This document shows, one piece after another, positions 27,267 through 41,056 of a stretch of 64,000 nucleotides of DNA. Below the pieces are notes generated by a model that ran no database searches, had not been told where the DNA came from, and saw nothing but the letters and a program-made list of their open reading frames with translations. The stretch is from contig NZ_JASGBJ010000002.1 in the NCBI RefSeq assembly GCF_030053415.1, positions 310,001 through 374,000 on the forward strand, given 5' to 3'. The DNA is from Marinobacter sp. CHS3-4 (GTDB lineage Bacteria > Pseudomonadota > Gammaproteobacteria > Pseudomonadales > Oleiphilaceae). Position 1 is the first letter of the stretch. Each line of letters starts with the position of its first letter. The position numbers and the translations under genes were made by a program.

Positions 27267-28294
27267 GCCTGGCCCCGACACTGACTCCAATCCAGCAGCG
27301 GCGTTTACGTAATTTTCGCAACAACCGACGCGGCTATTGGTCGTTGTGGATATTTCTGGCGCTGTTCGGGCTCTCGCTGTGCGCGGAATTGATCGCCAAC
27401 GATAAACCGCTGGTTGCTTCCTACAAGGGCGAGCTTTATTTCCCGGTGTTTGAGGTGGTCTCCGAAGAGACCTTTGGCGGATTCCTACCCACCGAAGCCG
27501 ATTACCGCGATGACTTCGTGGCGGACGAAATCAACGCCAACGGCTGGATGCTGTGGCCACCCATCCGCTTCAGCTATAACACCACCAATTACGACCTTGA
27601 GGTGCCTTCGCCTGCGCCGCCCAGTGAGGTCAACTTGATTGGTACCGACGATCAGGCCCGCGACGTGGCTGCCAGGGTTATCTATGGCTTTCGTATCTCG
27701 GTGCTGTTTGGCCTGATCCTGACCATTCTGAGTTGCATTGTGGGCGTGGCCGTCGGCGCCGTTCAGGGCTTTTACGGCGGCAAGATTGACCTGCTTGGTC
27801 AGCGTTTCATTGAGATCTGGTCCGGTCTGCCGGTTCTGTACCTTCTGATTATTCTATCGAGCATTGTTCAACCGAACTTCTGGTGGTTGTTGGGCATCAT
27901 GCTGTTATTCAGCTGGATGGGTCTGGTCGATGTGGTTCGGGCAGAGTTTCTTCGAGCCCGTAATTTCGAGTATGTCAAAGCGGCGCGGGCTCTGGGCCTG
28001 GGCAACCGTAAGATCATGTTCAGGCACATTCTGCCCAACGCCATGGTCGCCACCCTGACCTTTCTGCCGTTCATTCTGACGGGCGCCATAACCGGACTGA
28101 CCTCATTGGACTTTCTGGGCTTTGGCCTGCCCTCCGGCTCGCCGTCGCTGGGTGAGCTCATTGCTCAGGGCAAAGCCAACCTGCACGCGCCGTGGCTGGG
28201 TATCTCAGCCTTCGTTTCACTGTCGATCATGCTGACGCTGCTGGTGTTTGTGGGCGAAGCCGTGCGCGATGCGTTTGATCCGAGAAAGAACTGA
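27263..28294 (+). CDS. yejE: ABC transporter permease YejE
   Basis: Second permease, 343 residues. It has the OppC-type N-terminal signature [18 protein letters not shown], a large periplasmic loop (about 55-130) containing [19 protein letters not shown], and five further helices. The EAA loop is [24 protein letters not shown]. Coupled to yejB by a four-base overlap and separated from yejF by a single base. Intact. Confidence 0.94.
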   Translation: MSLAPTLTPIQQRRLRNFRNNRRGYWSLWIFLALFGLSLCAELIANDKPLVASYKGELYFPVFEVVSEETFGGFLPTEADYRDDFVADEINANGWMLWPPIRFSYNTTNYDLEVPSPAPPSEVNLIGTDDQARDVAARVIYGFRISVLFGLILTILSCIVGVAVGAVQGFYGGKIDLLGQRFIEIWSGLPVLYLLIILSSIVQPNFWWLLGIMLLFSWMGLVDVVRAEFLRARNFEYVKAARALGLGNRKIMFRHILPNAMVATLTFLPFILTGAITGLTSLDFLGFGLPSGSPSLGELIAQGKANLHAPWLGISAFVSLSIMLTLLVFVGEAVRDAFDPRKN

Positions 28295-28295
28295 T

Positions 28296-29882
28296 ATGTC
28301 ATCATTGCTTGAAATCAACAATCTATCGATCAGTTTCGACGGCGCGAAAAACGTTGTAGACGGGCTGTCTCTGTCCATACAGAAAGGCCAGACGCTGGCG
28401 CTGGTCGGTGAAAGCGGATCCGGCAAATCTGTCTCTGCGCTTTCCATTCTGCGCTTACTGGACGAACGGCACGCCCATTATCCGTCGGGCAGTATCGTGT
28501 TTCAGAGTGAAAACATGCTGTCCATCAGCGACAAGCGCTTGCGTAAAATCCGCGGCCGGAAAATCAGTATGATTTTCCAGGAGCCAATGACGTCCCTGAA
28601 CCCGCTTCATACCGTTGAGAAACAGATTTCCGAAGCTCTTGAGCTTCACCGTGGCCTGCGTGACGCCGCGGCAAGGAGTCGATGCATCGAATTGCTGGAG
28701 CTTGTCGGGATACCCCAGGCCGAAGAACGGCTGAATAGCTATCCGCACCAGCTGTCAGGCGGACAAAAGCAGCGGGTCATGATTGCCATGGCGCTTGCGA
28801 ACGAACCGGACCTGCTGATCGCCGACGAGCCGACCACCGCGCTCGATGTTACCGTTCAGATGCAGGTGCTGGAGTTACTTCGCGAACTTCAGAAAAAGCT
28901 CGGCATGGCCATCCTGCTGATCACGCACGATCTTTCGGTTGTGCGCCGGTATGCCGATCAGGTGGTGGTCATGGAACAGGGTAAGGTGGTCGAGAACGCA
29001 GCGACCGAATCCCTGTTTACTGATCCCCAGCACCCGTACACCCGAAAGCTGCTGGACGCAGAGCCGCCCTCTTCTCCATCCCATACGAATATTCAGGATG
29101 AACCGCTGCTGGAAGTCTCGAATCTTGACGTGCGTTTCACCACTCGCCGTTCCTGGCTGGGCAAGCCCAAGGCCTGGTTCCAGGCGGTCGACAATGCCAG
29201 CTTTGGCCTGAATCGTGGCGAGACCCTGGGCATTGTTGGCGAGAGCGGTAGCGGCAAGACCACGATCGGCCATGCGCTGCTAAAACTGACCGCCTGCACA
29301 GGCTCGGTACGCTTGTCTGGTAACGATCTCGGTCCGATGAATCAGAAGCAGTTCCGACCCTACCGGCGCCAGATTCAGATTGTGTTTCAGGACCCGTTCG
29401 GAAGTCTCAGCCCGCGGATGTCAGTGGCAGAGATTGTCCGAGAGGGACTGGAGATCCATACGCCTGCTTCTGCGGAGGAGCAGGACAGGCGCGTCATCCA
29501 GGCGCTCACTGATGTGGGGCTGGACCCGGAGGCACGCCACCGCTATCCCCATGAATTTTCAGGTGGCCAACGTCAGCGCATTGCCATCGCCCGGGCGCTG
29601 GTGTTGCAGCCGGAACTGATCATTCTTGACGAGCCTACGTCTGCGCTGGATCGCACCGTTCAGAAACAGGTGATTCACCTGCTGCGAAATCTGCAGGAAA
29701 AATATGGTCTAAGCTATGTGTTCATCAGCCATGACCTTTCCGTGGTAAGAGCCTTAAGCCACAAGCTGCTGGTACTGAAAACCGGAAAAATTGTTGAATA
29801 CGGCAGTGCCGAAGAGATATTCAACCACCCACAACACACGTACACGCGGGAGCTGCTCAACGCCTCGCTGTTCTACAACTGA
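28296..29882 (+). CDS. yejF: ABC transporter ATP-binding protein YejF (two nucleotide-binding domains)
   Basis: Drives the Yej importer by ATP hydrolysis. ATG 28296 gives [12 protein letters not shown] and 528 residues; an open frame extends a little upstream inside yejE. Domain 1 has Walker A GESGSGKS, signature LSGGQKQR and Walker B LLIADEP; domain 2 has [16 protein letters not shown] and LIILDEP. Both halves carry the oligopeptide-transporter type C-terminal HPYT/HTYT motifs. In E. coli YejABEF takes up microcin C-like peptides. With yejA interrupted, whether the complex still works is open. Confidence 0.95.
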   Translation: MSSLLEINNLSISFDGAKNVVDGLSLSIQKGQTLALVGESGSGKSVSALSILRLLDERHAHYPSGSIVFQSENMLSISDKRLRKIRGRKISMIFQEPMTSLNPLHTVEKQISEALELHRGLRDAAARSRCIELLELVGIPQAEERLNSYPHQLSGGQKQRVMIAMALANEPDLLIADEPTTALDVTVQMQVLELLRELQKKLGMAILLITHDLSVVRRYADQVVVMEQGKVVENAATESLFTDPQHPYTRKLLDAEPPSSPSHTNIQDEPLLEVSNLDVRFTTRRSWLGKPKAWFQAVDNASFGLNRGETLGIVGESGSGKTTIGHALLKLTACTGSVRLSGNDLGPMNQKQFRPYRRQIQIVFQDPFGSLSPRMSVAEIVREGLEIHTPASAEEQDRRVIQALTDVGLDPEARHRYPHEFSGGQRQRIAIARALVLQPELIILDEPTSALDRTVQKQVIHLLRNLQEKYGLSYVFISHDLSVVRALSHKLLVLKTGKIVEYGSAEEIFNHPQHTYTRELLNASLFYN

Positions 29883-29964
29883 TATTACTACGACCAATTG
29901 GGCGTTACTTATCAGGCGCCGGTTCAGGGATAATTCCCCGAACAGCATCAAAGGGAGAATCATA

Positions 29965-30750
29965 ATGGGATTACTCAGCGGAAAACGGGCATTGATCGTC
30001 GGTGTGGCCAGTAAGCACTCCATTGCTTACGGCATTGCTCAGTCGTTCTACGAACAGGGCGCAGAACTGGCGTTCACCTACCAGAACGAAAAATTGAAGT
30101 CCCGGGTAGAATCCTTTGCGGAAGGCTGGGGCAGCAACCTCATATTCCCCTGCGACGTGGCCAGCGATGAGGAAATCGAGAATGTCTTTACAGAGCTGGG
30201 AAAGCATTGGGACAAAATCGACATCATCGTTCACTCGGTGGGTTTTGCCCCCGGCGAAGAATTGAACGGCAACTATGTCGACGTAACCACTCGCGAAGGC
30301 TTCCGCATTGCCCACGACATCAGTTCCTACAGTTTTGTGGCACTGGCGAAGGCTGGCAAAAAGATGCTGCACGAAAACAGCTCACTGCTGACCTTGAGCT
30401 ACCTGGGCGCAGAGAAAGTTCTTCAGAATTACAACGTGATGGGGCTGGCAAAGGCCTCTCTTGAGGCAAACGTACGCTATATGGCCAACAGCCTGGGCCG
30501 GGACGGCATTCGCGTGAACGCCATTTCAGCAGGCCCCATCAAGACCCTTGCGGCCTCTGGTATCAAAAGCTTTCGCAAGATGCTTTCGGAAAACGCCAGA
30601 CGGGCACCATTACGGCGCAATGTGACGACTCAGGAAGTGGGCAATGCCGCGGCGTTCATGTGCTCGGATATGGCCAGTGGTATTACCGGCGAGATCATGT
30701 ATGTAGACGGTGGCTTCAACATTACAGGGATGGGCGAGCTGGAAGACTGA
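29965..30750 (+). CDS. fabI: Enoyl-[acyl-carrier-protein] reductase (NADH), FabI
   Basis: Last reductive step of each fatty-acid elongation cycle. ATG 29965, after GGGAG, gives 261 residues (E. coli 262). A longer frame starts in yejF and is not the true start. Short-chain dehydrogenase fold with the FabI variant motifs: [13 protein letters not shown] for the nucleotide site, and Tyr146, Tyr156 and Lys163 in the Y-x6-K catalytic arrangement, numbered as in E. coli. It is the usual triclosan target class. The C-terminus ends in [10 protein letters not shown], and the stop forms part of a short palindrome shared with the convergent PilZ gene. Confidence 0.96.
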   Translation: MGLLSGKRALIVGVASKHSIAYGIAQSFYEQGAELAFTYQNEKLKSRVESFAEGWGSNLIFPCDVASDEEIENVFTELGKHWDKIDIIVHSVGFAPGEELNGNYVDVTTREGFRIAHDISSYSFVALAKAGKKMLHENSSLLTLSYLGAEKVLQNYNVMGLAKASLEANVRYMANSLGRDGIRVNAISAGPIKTLAASGIKSFRKMLSENARRAPLRRNVTTQEVGNAAAFMCSDMASGITGEIMYVDGGFNITGMGELED

Positions 30751-30762
30751 CGTTCAGTCTTC
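30742..30762. repeat. 9-bp palindrome joining the fabI and PilZ stop codons
   Basis: GAAGACTGA and TCAGTCTTC are perfect reverse complements separated by CGT. Each arm holds one gene's stop codon (30748-30750 plus strand, 30754-30756 minus strand). It may act as a small bidirectional 3' hairpin. Confidence 0.6.
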
Positions 30763-31161
30763 AGCCATCGCCCTGGCAACAGCCTCAACCCATTCCAGAT
30801 AAGAGGTGTCGTCCGACTCCAGAATTCTCAGGCCCACCAGCCACTGGCCTGACGAAGCGGGGCGACACCACACCACATCGACCATCAACTGAAAAGCGTC
30901 GGATTCACCATCCAATCGAATCGAGGCGCTGAGCAGTGCGTTTTCCGTCAGGGGCTCACGCGTCAGCAGGCAAAACCCCTGGGCTGAAAGATCCCGGGTC
31001 CTGGACACCAGCGTCCGGCCGGGAGACTCTTCGGCCGCCTCTGGCTCTGAAGATTCCAATTCGAGAGTTACGTGCGCACTACCCGTCAATCGGTACTCAG
31101 AGCGGTTGTCAGAGGATAACTGGCCATCATCGTTGCCGAAATCGTAGTCAATATCACTCAT
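30754..31161 (-). CDS. PilZ domain protein
   Basis: Single-domain PilZ protein of about 135 residues, a likely cyclic-di-GMP binder. Both ligand motifs are visible: RSEYR (RxxxR) near the N-terminus and DLSAQG (D/N-x-S-x-x-G) further on, with a Glu/Ser/Pro-rich stretch between them. The start is either ATG 31161 (used here) or ATG 31170; neither has a strong Shine-Dalgarno. It follows the DUF1631 gene by about 12 bases or fewer on the same strand, so the two are probably cotranscribed and may work in one pathway. The target process is unknown. Confidence 0.87.
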   Translation of the reverse strand: MSDIDYDFGNDDGQLSSDNRSEYRLTGSAHVTLELESSEPEAAEESPGRTLVSRTRDLSAQGFCLLTREPLTENALLSASIRLDGESDAFQLMVDVVWCRPASSGQWLVGLRILESDDTSYLEWVEAVARAMAED

Positions 31162-31173
31162 AACCTGCATCCA

Positions 31174-32997
31174 TCATTGTTTCCCCACCCGTATGCGGCC
31201 AACCACTCTGGACAGGGTGTCATCGAATTCTGCCGAGGCTCCCAGTACCCGCACTTTGCCGGACAAAACGTCTTCAATCAGTTCTTCTTCGCCGTATTCC
31301 CGCCGGTTCAGACCGAGCCTGTCCACGAAAACAAGCTTGCGGGACGCGTTGATTCGAACCGCAAGTTTCAGGCGCTGCGATTCCTCAGGCTTGTCGGAAT
31401 TTTCCAGAACGATCCAGCCGCCGAGCTTGATCCCCTCAACCAGCGATCGTGCGGCCGCTTCTTTTTCCTGCAACAATCGCTGAGCCTCGGCCTCTTCATC
31501 CGCCATGCGCTGAGCCTCGGCTTCCTGCCGCTTACGTTCCTTATCCGCCTCCAGCGCTGCACGTTCTTCTTGCCGTTTCTTCTCGGCCTTTTCTTTTTCC
31601 AGGCGAAGCTTTTCTGCGCGTTCTTTCGCCTCGGCCGCGGCCTTTTTGCGTTGCTGAACCTGGCGTTTGAGAACCGAGAAAAGTGCCGTAACAGTTTCCG
31701 CGAGAACCTCACCAAACGGTCGTATGGGCGGCAAAGGACGCAACGATTCCTCATCGTACTGCGCCTTGAAACGGCTCCAGGACAGGACGCCAAGTTTTAC
31801 ACCGGCGCCATTGGTCCAAAGAACTTCCTGGGTATCCTCCAGAAACGCCAGGAAGTATCGCCGCTGCTCTTTCGCGCCCTCGCCTTCCACGTACCACTTG
31901 TGCTGAAAATCGGTGTATTCATGGGACTGCACTGGCTTTAGATTGAGCCACGCCGAATCCCAGTTGAACTTGTCCTCCGGCGGCAACGCCGGGACAAGCT
32001 CGGGCACCTCGCCACGCAGACGCGCAACCATCACCGATTCAACACCAGCCAGCGCTTGCGGCGGTAGGGGCTCTTTGTTCAACCGCCCCCAGACATCTGT
32101 GATGCGATCGCCAATCTGCTCACCCACGGTGTACAGGCGATTCTGGTCCTTATCCGAGAGCTTGGGATCACCGATCCAGACCAACCATTCGAGCAGTTTG
32201 CTGGCATGGCGCCAATTGTCGCCGTCCAGACCTTCTTCCCAGACGATTTGCTTTAGCAAGCCAAACCAGGTGTTCATGACGAAGTCCACAATGGGTTGTG
32301 GCAGCTGTCGGCCCTTCATCGCCCGACCAATCAATGCCCGGGCCGTGTGTTCAGCCCGCCTTTGCCGAGCAGCGCCTTGTTCGGTTTTGAGGAGCCTTTC
32401 CCGAAGTCGCCCTGTCTGCTGCTCACGTTTTGCAGCATCGTCCTGCCATTGCTGACAAAACGCCATAACCGGCGAGACATCCTCGGATTCAAAGGCACTC
32501 GCTACTTCGATGGTGAGGGAATCCAACTGATCAAGCAGTACTTTCGAGGACCGACCGCCGTTGGCGCTCCAACCTCGGTGATTCTGAAAGCTGTCAAGCC
32601 ATTCCAACAGGGTGTCATTGAAGACACCTGCTCCCTCCAGATTCATGCGCCAGGCGAGAAAAAATCTCAGCCTGGCGATGCGTTTGGCCAGCTCAGGATG
32701 AAGCCCGCTGGATTTCAGAAACACATCCATAATGCGGTCGGCAACATAAGCCGCATTGATTTGTCGGACCGACCAGGTGAGTGATACCGAGCGAATAACG
32801 TGGCTTACGGGCTCGTCGCGCTGTTCCGTCCAACAGGACATCATCAGCGGCTTCCAATCGCTGATGGCGTCGCTTTCCAGCTTACCCACGGGGTAAGGAA
32901 GATCCGGCACCCGAATGTGCGAAAGCACATCGCCGATTCGTTGTGTGGCCTGCTCTAGAGACAGTAATTCACGCTTGTTCTGCCTGCCTTGCTGCAT
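31174..32997 (-). CDS. DUF1631 family protein with coiled-coil linker
   Basis: 607 residues. The N-terminal and middle helical region fits DUF1631, with family-like stretches such as LRFFLAWRMNLEGAGVF and FVMNTWFGLLKQIVW. Residues about 440-515 form a highly charged Glu/Arg/Ala coiled coil (rich in EKAEKKRQEERAALEA-type sequence). The last 90 residues (LGGWIVLENSDKPEESQRLKL onward) form a beta-rich module with a possible distant resemblance to PilZ; this part is inference. The function is unknown. Operon with the PilZ gene suggests a cyclic-di-GMP link. It diverges from the DAHP synthase gene. Confidence 0.8.
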   Translation of the reverse strand: MQQGRQNKRELLSLEQATQRIGDVLSHIRVPDLPYPVGKLESDAISDWKPLMMSCWTEQRDEPVSHVIRSVSLTWSVRQINAAYVADRIMDVFLKSSGLHPELAKRIARLRFFLAWRMNLEGAGVFNDTLLEWLDSFQNHRGWSANGGRSSKVLLDQLDSLTIEVASAFESEDVSPVMAFCQQWQDDAAKREQQTGRLRERLLKTEQGAARQRRAEHTARALIGRAMKGRQLPQPIVDFVMNTWFGLLKQIVWEEGLDGDNWRHASKLLEWLVWIGDPKLSDKDQNRLYTVGEQIGDRITDVWGRLNKEPLPPQALAGVESVMVARLRGEVPELVPALPPEDKFNWDSAWLNLKPVQSHEYTDFQHKWYVEGEGAKEQRRYFLAFLEDTQEVLWTNGAGVKLGVLSWSRFKAQYDEESLRPLPPIRPFGEVLAETVTALFSVLKRQVQQRKKAAAEAKERAEKLRLEKEKAEKKRQEERAALEADKERKRQEAEAQRMADEEAEAQRLLQEKEAAARSLVEGIKLGGWIVLENSDKPEESQRLKLAVRINASRKLVFVDRLGLNRREYGEEELIEDVLSGKVRVLGASAEFDDTLSRVVGRIRVGKQ

Positions 32998-33026
32998 CCA
33001 TTCTCCGCGCGTCAGAAGCGTTGAAA

Positions 33027-33057
33027 AGGTGGTTCAAATAACGCAGTATAACCACCT
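33027..33057. promoter_or_regulatory. Operator-like inverted repeat at the DAHP synthase promoter
   Basis: AGGTGGTT (33027-33034) and AACCACCT (33050-33057) are perfect reverse complements with a 15-base spacer. The right arm overlaps a -10-like TATAAC (33047-33052) about 64 bases before the downstream ATG. It does not look like a TyrR box. It could equally be a repressor site for the divergent DUF1631 gene. Confidence 0.45.
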
Positions 33058-33115
33058 CTCCGGGGTTTACCGCAATCTTACCGGACGAACATGATTTTAA
33101 TGGGACAACAAGAGT

Positions 33116-34192
33116 ATGTCGGGCACCAAACTAGAGAATCTGAATGTGGCGAGTCAGGAACAATTAATTACCCCTGAGGCGCTGAAGCAGGAATTACCAC
33201 TGTCTGATAAGGCAGCGGAGACGGTCGAGAACGGTCGCCAGGCCATTTATGACATCATGGATGGCAAGGACCACCGGCTGTTCGTCGTTGTTGGCCCCTG
33301 CTCTATTCACGATGTTGATGCGGCCCGAGAGTACGCCAGCAAACTCAAAAAGCTGGCCGATGAACTGAGCGATACCCTGTTGATCGTGATGCGGGTGTAC
33401 TTCGAAAAGCCGCGCACCACCGTGGGCTGGAAAGGTTTGATCAACGATCCTCACCTGAACGATACCTTTGATATTGAACAGGGGCTGCACATCGGCCGCC
33501 GCCTGCTGCTGGACATCTCGGAACTGGGCCTGCCCACCGCCACCGAGGCGCTGGATCCGATTTCGCCACAGTATTTGCAGGACACCATTTCCTGGTCCGC
33601 AATTGGTGCACGCACGACCGAGTCTCAGACTCACCGTGAAATGAGCAGCGGCCTTTCGATGGCCATCGGCTTCAAGAATGGCACCGACGGCAGCCTGGAT
33701 GTGGCCGTCAACGCCATGAAATCGGTTTCCCATCCTCACAGTTTCCTGGGCATCAACCAGCAGGGGCAAGTCGCCATCATCCGTACCCGTGGCAATAATT
33801 ACGGACACGCCGTTCTGCGCGGTGGCGGTGGCAAACCCAACTACGACTCGGTCAGCGTGGCTCTGTGCGAGCAGGCGCTTGAGAAAGCAAATCTGCGCAA
33901 ATCCATCATGGTGGATTGCAGTCACGCCAACTCAAGCAAGGATCCGGCCATTCAGCCGCTGGTCATTCAGGACATTGCCCACCAGATTCTGGAAGGCAAC
34001 CAGTCTATCCAGGGCCTGATGGTGGAAAGTCACCTGAACTGGGGCAACCAGTCGATTCCGGAGAATCTGGACGATCTGAAGTACGGCGTTTCCATCACGG
34101 ACGCCTGCATCGACTGGGAAACCACCGAGAAGGCTCTGCGTGATATGCGGGACAAACTGAAAGACGTTCTGCCGGGCCGCAACAAGGCCTGA
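33116..34192 (+). CDS. aroG: 3-deoxy-7-phosphoheptulonate synthase (class I, AroFGH type)
   Basis: Condenses phosphoenolpyruvate and erythrose 4-phosphate, the entry to the shikimate pathway. It has 358 residues, the class I-alpha size with an N-terminal regulatory extension. Signatures are VVVGPCSIHD with metal-ligand Cys62, VMRVYFEKPRTTVGWKGLIND, AIGARTTESQTHREM, GFKNGTDGS, and late metal-site motifs VDCSHANSSKD and GVSITDACIDW. Which aromatic amino acid inhibits it cannot be read safely, so the paralogue letter is tentative. It ends three bases from the stop of convergent cobA. Confidence 0.93.
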   Translation: MSGTKLENLNVASQEQLITPEALKQELPLSDKAAETVENGRQAIYDIMDGKDHRLFVVVGPCSIHDVDAAREYASKLKKLADELSDTLLIVMRVYFEKPRTTVGWKGLINDPHLNDTFDIEQGLHIGRRLLLDISELGLPTATEALDPISPQYLQDTISWSAIGARTTESQTHREMSSGLSMAIGFKNGTDGSLDVAVNAMKSVSHPHSFLGINQQGQVAIIRTRGNNYGHAVLRGGGGKPNYDSVSVALCEQALEKANLRKSIMVDCSHANSSKDPAIQPLVIQDIAHQILEGNQSIQGLMVESHLNWGNQSIPENLDDLKYGVSITDACIDWETTEKALRDMRDKLKDVLPGRNKA

Positions 34193-34195
34193 TAT

Positions 34196-37797
<3,602 letters not shown>

Positions 37798-37798
<1 letters not shown>

Positions 37799-38463
37799 CA
37801 GGCGCCATCCCGGATGACGTCCACGGAGTCAGGATAATCGAGGCTGAAAGTGCTTTTGGGTATGGAACCATTCACCTGAATGTTGTTGAAACTCAGAACG
37901 CTCAACTGAGCGAGTGAGTCCTGCATTCTCATTTCCTGCAACTCGCCACCGTTAAATGTCAGCCTCAGAGACACGAACAGAGAATCCTGATCTCGGGGTT
38001 CCAGCGTAAATTCGCGGCTGTTTTCGCCAAATGAACGCACGGAAACCCGGTAGCTTTCGTCCAAATTATCGACCTCACCACTCAGAAGCAGGGCCGGTGT
38101 GGTCGCAACCCGATCGTCCAGTGTATGAATGGTCACTTGTTCCAGATCGGGGTCGTAGACCTCAACCTGCTCACCATCACTGACAACGAACTGGGAATGC
38201 GGAGACGAGGTTTCCCAATAAAAGAGTCCGGGACGCCGCGCCTTGAGCTCGCCTCGGGTTTCCTGAACACGGCTACCGTTCTCGTTGACCACTATCTGAA
38301 TAAACGTAGCTGAAAAGGACTCATAGCCCCCCAGCAAACCGGCCAATTCAGCGGCGGCGTCAGAACCGTCGTTCGCGGCACTGACGGAACACCAGGGCAC
38401 TATCAGAAAGGCCAACAGCGCAACAACTGACCAACGATTGAGACCTTGCTTGCTTTTGATCAC
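37798..38463 (-). CDS. lolA: Outer-membrane lipoprotein carrier LolA
   Basis: Periplasmic chaperone that ferries lipoproteins from LolCDE to LolB. Start chosen as GTG 38463, with AGGAG seven bases upstream. This gives a clean signal peptide ([19 protein letters not shown]) and 221 residues. An upstream ATG at 38538 would add about 25 residues overlapping ftsK. Family features include [35 protein letters not shown] with the conserved Arg/Trp pocket region, and [10 protein letters not shown]. Confidence 0.93.
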
Positions 38464-38473
38464 GGACCTACTC

Positions 38474-41050
38474 CTAGTCTCTGGGGGGCGGCGGCGCCAG
38501 AACTTCTCGGGCGCCATTGTTGCCGGCCGCACTAACAACCCCGGAGGCTTCCATTGCCTCCACGAGATTGGCGGCGCGGTTGTAGCCGATCTTGAATTTG
38601 CGTTGAACCGAAGAAATTGAAACCCGTCGCCCCTCGGTCACAAAGGCCACGGCCTCGTCGAACAGAGCGTCGCCTTCGCTGTCTCCGCCACCTTCACTCA
38701 ATGTAGGTACGCCTGGCAGGCTCTCGCCTTCCGCGCCATTCAGCACGTCGTCCACATAAACGGGCTCACCACGGTCTTTCCAGGCGCTGACAACCCGATG
38801 CACTTCGTCGTCGTCCACAAAGGCGCCGTGGACCCTCACAGGCAGCCCGGAGCCAGGCGGCAGATAAAGCATATCGCCGTGCCCGAGAAGCTGTTCTGCG
38901 CCGCCCTGATCCAGCACCGTACGGCTGTCAATTTTTGACGACACCTGGAAAGACATTCGGGTTGGAATGTTCGCTTTGATCAAACCGGTGATAACGTCCA
39001 CGGAGGGGCGCTGGGTTGCCAGAATCAGATGGATACCCGCAGCTCGGGCTTTCTGGGCAATCCGGGCGATCAGCTCTTCCACTTTTTTACCGACAATCAT
39101 CATCATGTCGGCAAATTCGTCGATCACCACCACGATGGCAGGCAGTGTCTCAAGCTCCGGTCTTTCCTGCTCATCATTGGCCAGGTATTCGTCCGGCTTC
39201 CAGAGCGGATCCAGAATTGGCTCACCGGCAGCGGCAGCGTCTCGAATTTTACGGTTATAACCCGCAATGTTCCTGACACCCAGGCTGGCCAGCAGCTTGT
39301 AGCGGCGCTCCATCTCTGCCACACACCAGCGCAATGCGTTGGCAGCATCCTTCATGTCAGTCACCACCGGTGACAACAGGTGCGGTATGCCCTCGTAGAT
39401 GCTCAGCTCGAGCATTTTCGGGTCAACCATGATGAACCGCACTTCTTCTGGCGTTGCCTTGAGCAACATGCTCAGAATCATGGCATTCACGCCCACGGAT
39501 TTACCGGAACCGGTCGTACCCGCAACCAACAAGTGGGGCATCTTGGCCAGATTGGCAACCATGGGGTTACCGCCAATGTCGTTACCCAGCGCCAGCGTGA
39601 GCGCAGAAGACGATTCCTGGAATACCTTAGCATTCAGCACTTCGCTGAGGCGCACCATCTCGCGCTCTTCGTTCGGTATCTCAATACCGACAACGGATTT
39701 GCCAGGAATCACCTCAACCACGCGCACACTCAGCACAGCCAGAGACCGGGCCAGGTCCTTAGCCAGGTTGGAAATCTTGCTGACCTTCACCCCGGCGGCC
39801 GGCTTGATCTCAAACCGTGTGATTACCGGGCCAGGGTTTACCTCAACCACTTCGACCGACACCCCGAAGTCTGCAAGCTTCTCTTCCAGCAACTGGGACA
39901 TGTGCTGCAGTGATTCTTCGGAGTAACCTTTTTCTTTATGCTCCTCCGGCGGATCGAGCAACGTAATGGGAGGAATGGGACTTTCTATATCCTCAAGTAA
40001 CGAGCCCTGCTTTTCCTGGGCTTTTTTCTCTTTCGACTGCTCGTCCCGCTTGAAGGGCGATATTTTCAGAGACTTGGCGGATTTGCTGTCCTGAGATGGC
40101 GTGTTGGTCGACTTTTTCGGCGCGTCGGACACGTCCCGAGAGCTAAAACTTTCCAACCGCGGTTGATCTTCAAAAGAGCCGGCTGGCATACCCTCTATTG
40201 CCGGTTCCATGCGTTCTCTGGCAAGCGATTTAGCTTTCTTCTTGCCATCCGGCAGCCATTTCTTCCACCAGGACGTCTTTTTGGGTTTCGGGTAGTGCGT
40301 CACCTCATCCCGAACCACAGGTGGATCATTTTTTGGTTTGGCGTTGTCTGCCGTTTTGACCTTTTCAACGGCGCCCTTGTTGGTCTTATTCGATGTTGAG
40401 CCCTGGAATATCATCCGGAGGCTGTTTAAGAAGCGAAGGGTGATGGCGCCGATCCGATCCATTAGCCAGAACCAGGACAAACCGGTGCTGACGGTGATTG
40501 CAAACAGGAAAATTGCGATCAATAACAGAGTAGTAGCGGGCAAATTGAAAAAACGCACCATGGACTCGGATACAGCGGCACCCAGCACGCCACCGGAAGA
40601 CACACCCAGTCCGAATACCGAATACAGCGACAACAAACTGGTGGCCGACAAAAGAATCAGCAAAAAGCCGCCGAATCGCACCAGAAACAAAGGAATATGG
40701 GGATCGATGGGTCGACTGCGCAGGCGAATCAACATCAGCGCATAACCGGCCACCATCAACGGGAAGAGATAGGCCACATCACCAAAAAAATCCCGCAACA
40801 GGCTGGCCAGCCAGGCACCTGTGCGCCCCGCGTGGTTCTGCACCGCGGTCTCGTGGCCAATGGACGCCCAACCCGGATCAGACGGGCTGAAGGTAACCAG
40901 AGCCATGCCAAGGTAGATACACAGGGCAACCAGCGCGATCACAGCGCCTTCGCGGGCACCCTGGGCTACGAACCGCTGGAACCGTTCACGTTTTTCGTCC
41001 TGTTTGGCAGAAAGTCCCTGCTGTTTCTTCGCTTTTTCGCTCTCAGCCAT
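38474..41050 (-). CDS. ftsK: DNA translocase FtsK
   Basis: Septal motor that pumps chromosomal DNA and activates XerCD at dif. It has 858 residues, shorter than E. coli (1329) because the linker is compact, as in pseudomonads (about 811). Four membrane segments lie in the first 200 residues, then a charged linker (about 215-385) rich in Lys, Ser and Glu. The motor has Walker [16 protein letters not shown] near residue 515 and Walker [14 protein letters not shown]. The KOPS-reading gamma winged helix is at the end ([21 protein letters not shown]). It starts six bases after metZ on the same strand. Confidence 0.97.
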   Translation of the reverse strand: MAESEKAKKQQGLSAKQDEKRERFQRFVAQGAREGAVIALVALCIYLGMALVTFSPSDPGWASIGHETAVQNHAGRTGAWLASLLRDFFGDVAYLFPLMVAGYALMLIRLRSRPIDPHIPLFLVRFGGFLLILLSATSLLSLYSVFGLGVSSGGVLGAAVSESMVRFFNLPATTLLLIAIFLFAITVSTGLSWFWLMDRIGAITLRFLNSLRMIFQGSTSNKTNKGAVEKVKTADNAKPKNDPPVVRDEVTHYPKPKKTSWWKKWLPDGKKKAKSLARERMEPAIEGMPAGSFEDQPRLESFSSRDVSDAPKKSTNTPSQDSKSAKSLKISPFKRDEQSKEKKAQEKQGSLLEDIESPIPPITLLDPPEEHKEKGYSEESLQHMSQLLEEKLADFGVSVEVVEVNPGPVITRFEIKPAAGVKVSKISNLAKDLARSLAVLSVRVVEVIPGKSVVGIEIPNEEREMVRLSEVLNAKVFQESSSALTLALGNDIGGNPMVANLAKMPHLLVAGTTGSGKSVGVNAMILSMLLKATPEEVRFIMVDPKMLELSIYEGIPHLLSPVVTDMKDAANALRWCVAEMERRYKLLASLGVRNIAGYNRKIRDAAAAGEPILDPLWKPDEYLANDEQERPELETLPAIVVVIDEFADMMMIVGKKVEELIARIAQKARAAGIHLILATQRPSVDVITGLIKANIPTRMSFQVSSKIDSRTVLDQGGAEQLLGHGDMLYLPPGSGLPVRVHGAFVDDDEVHRVVSAWKDRGEPVYVDDVLNGAEGESLPGVPTLSEGGGDSEGDALFDEAVAFVTEGRRVSISSVQRKFKIGYNRAANLVEAMEASGVVSAAGNNGAREVLAPPPPRD

Positions 41051-41056
41051 GAATGC

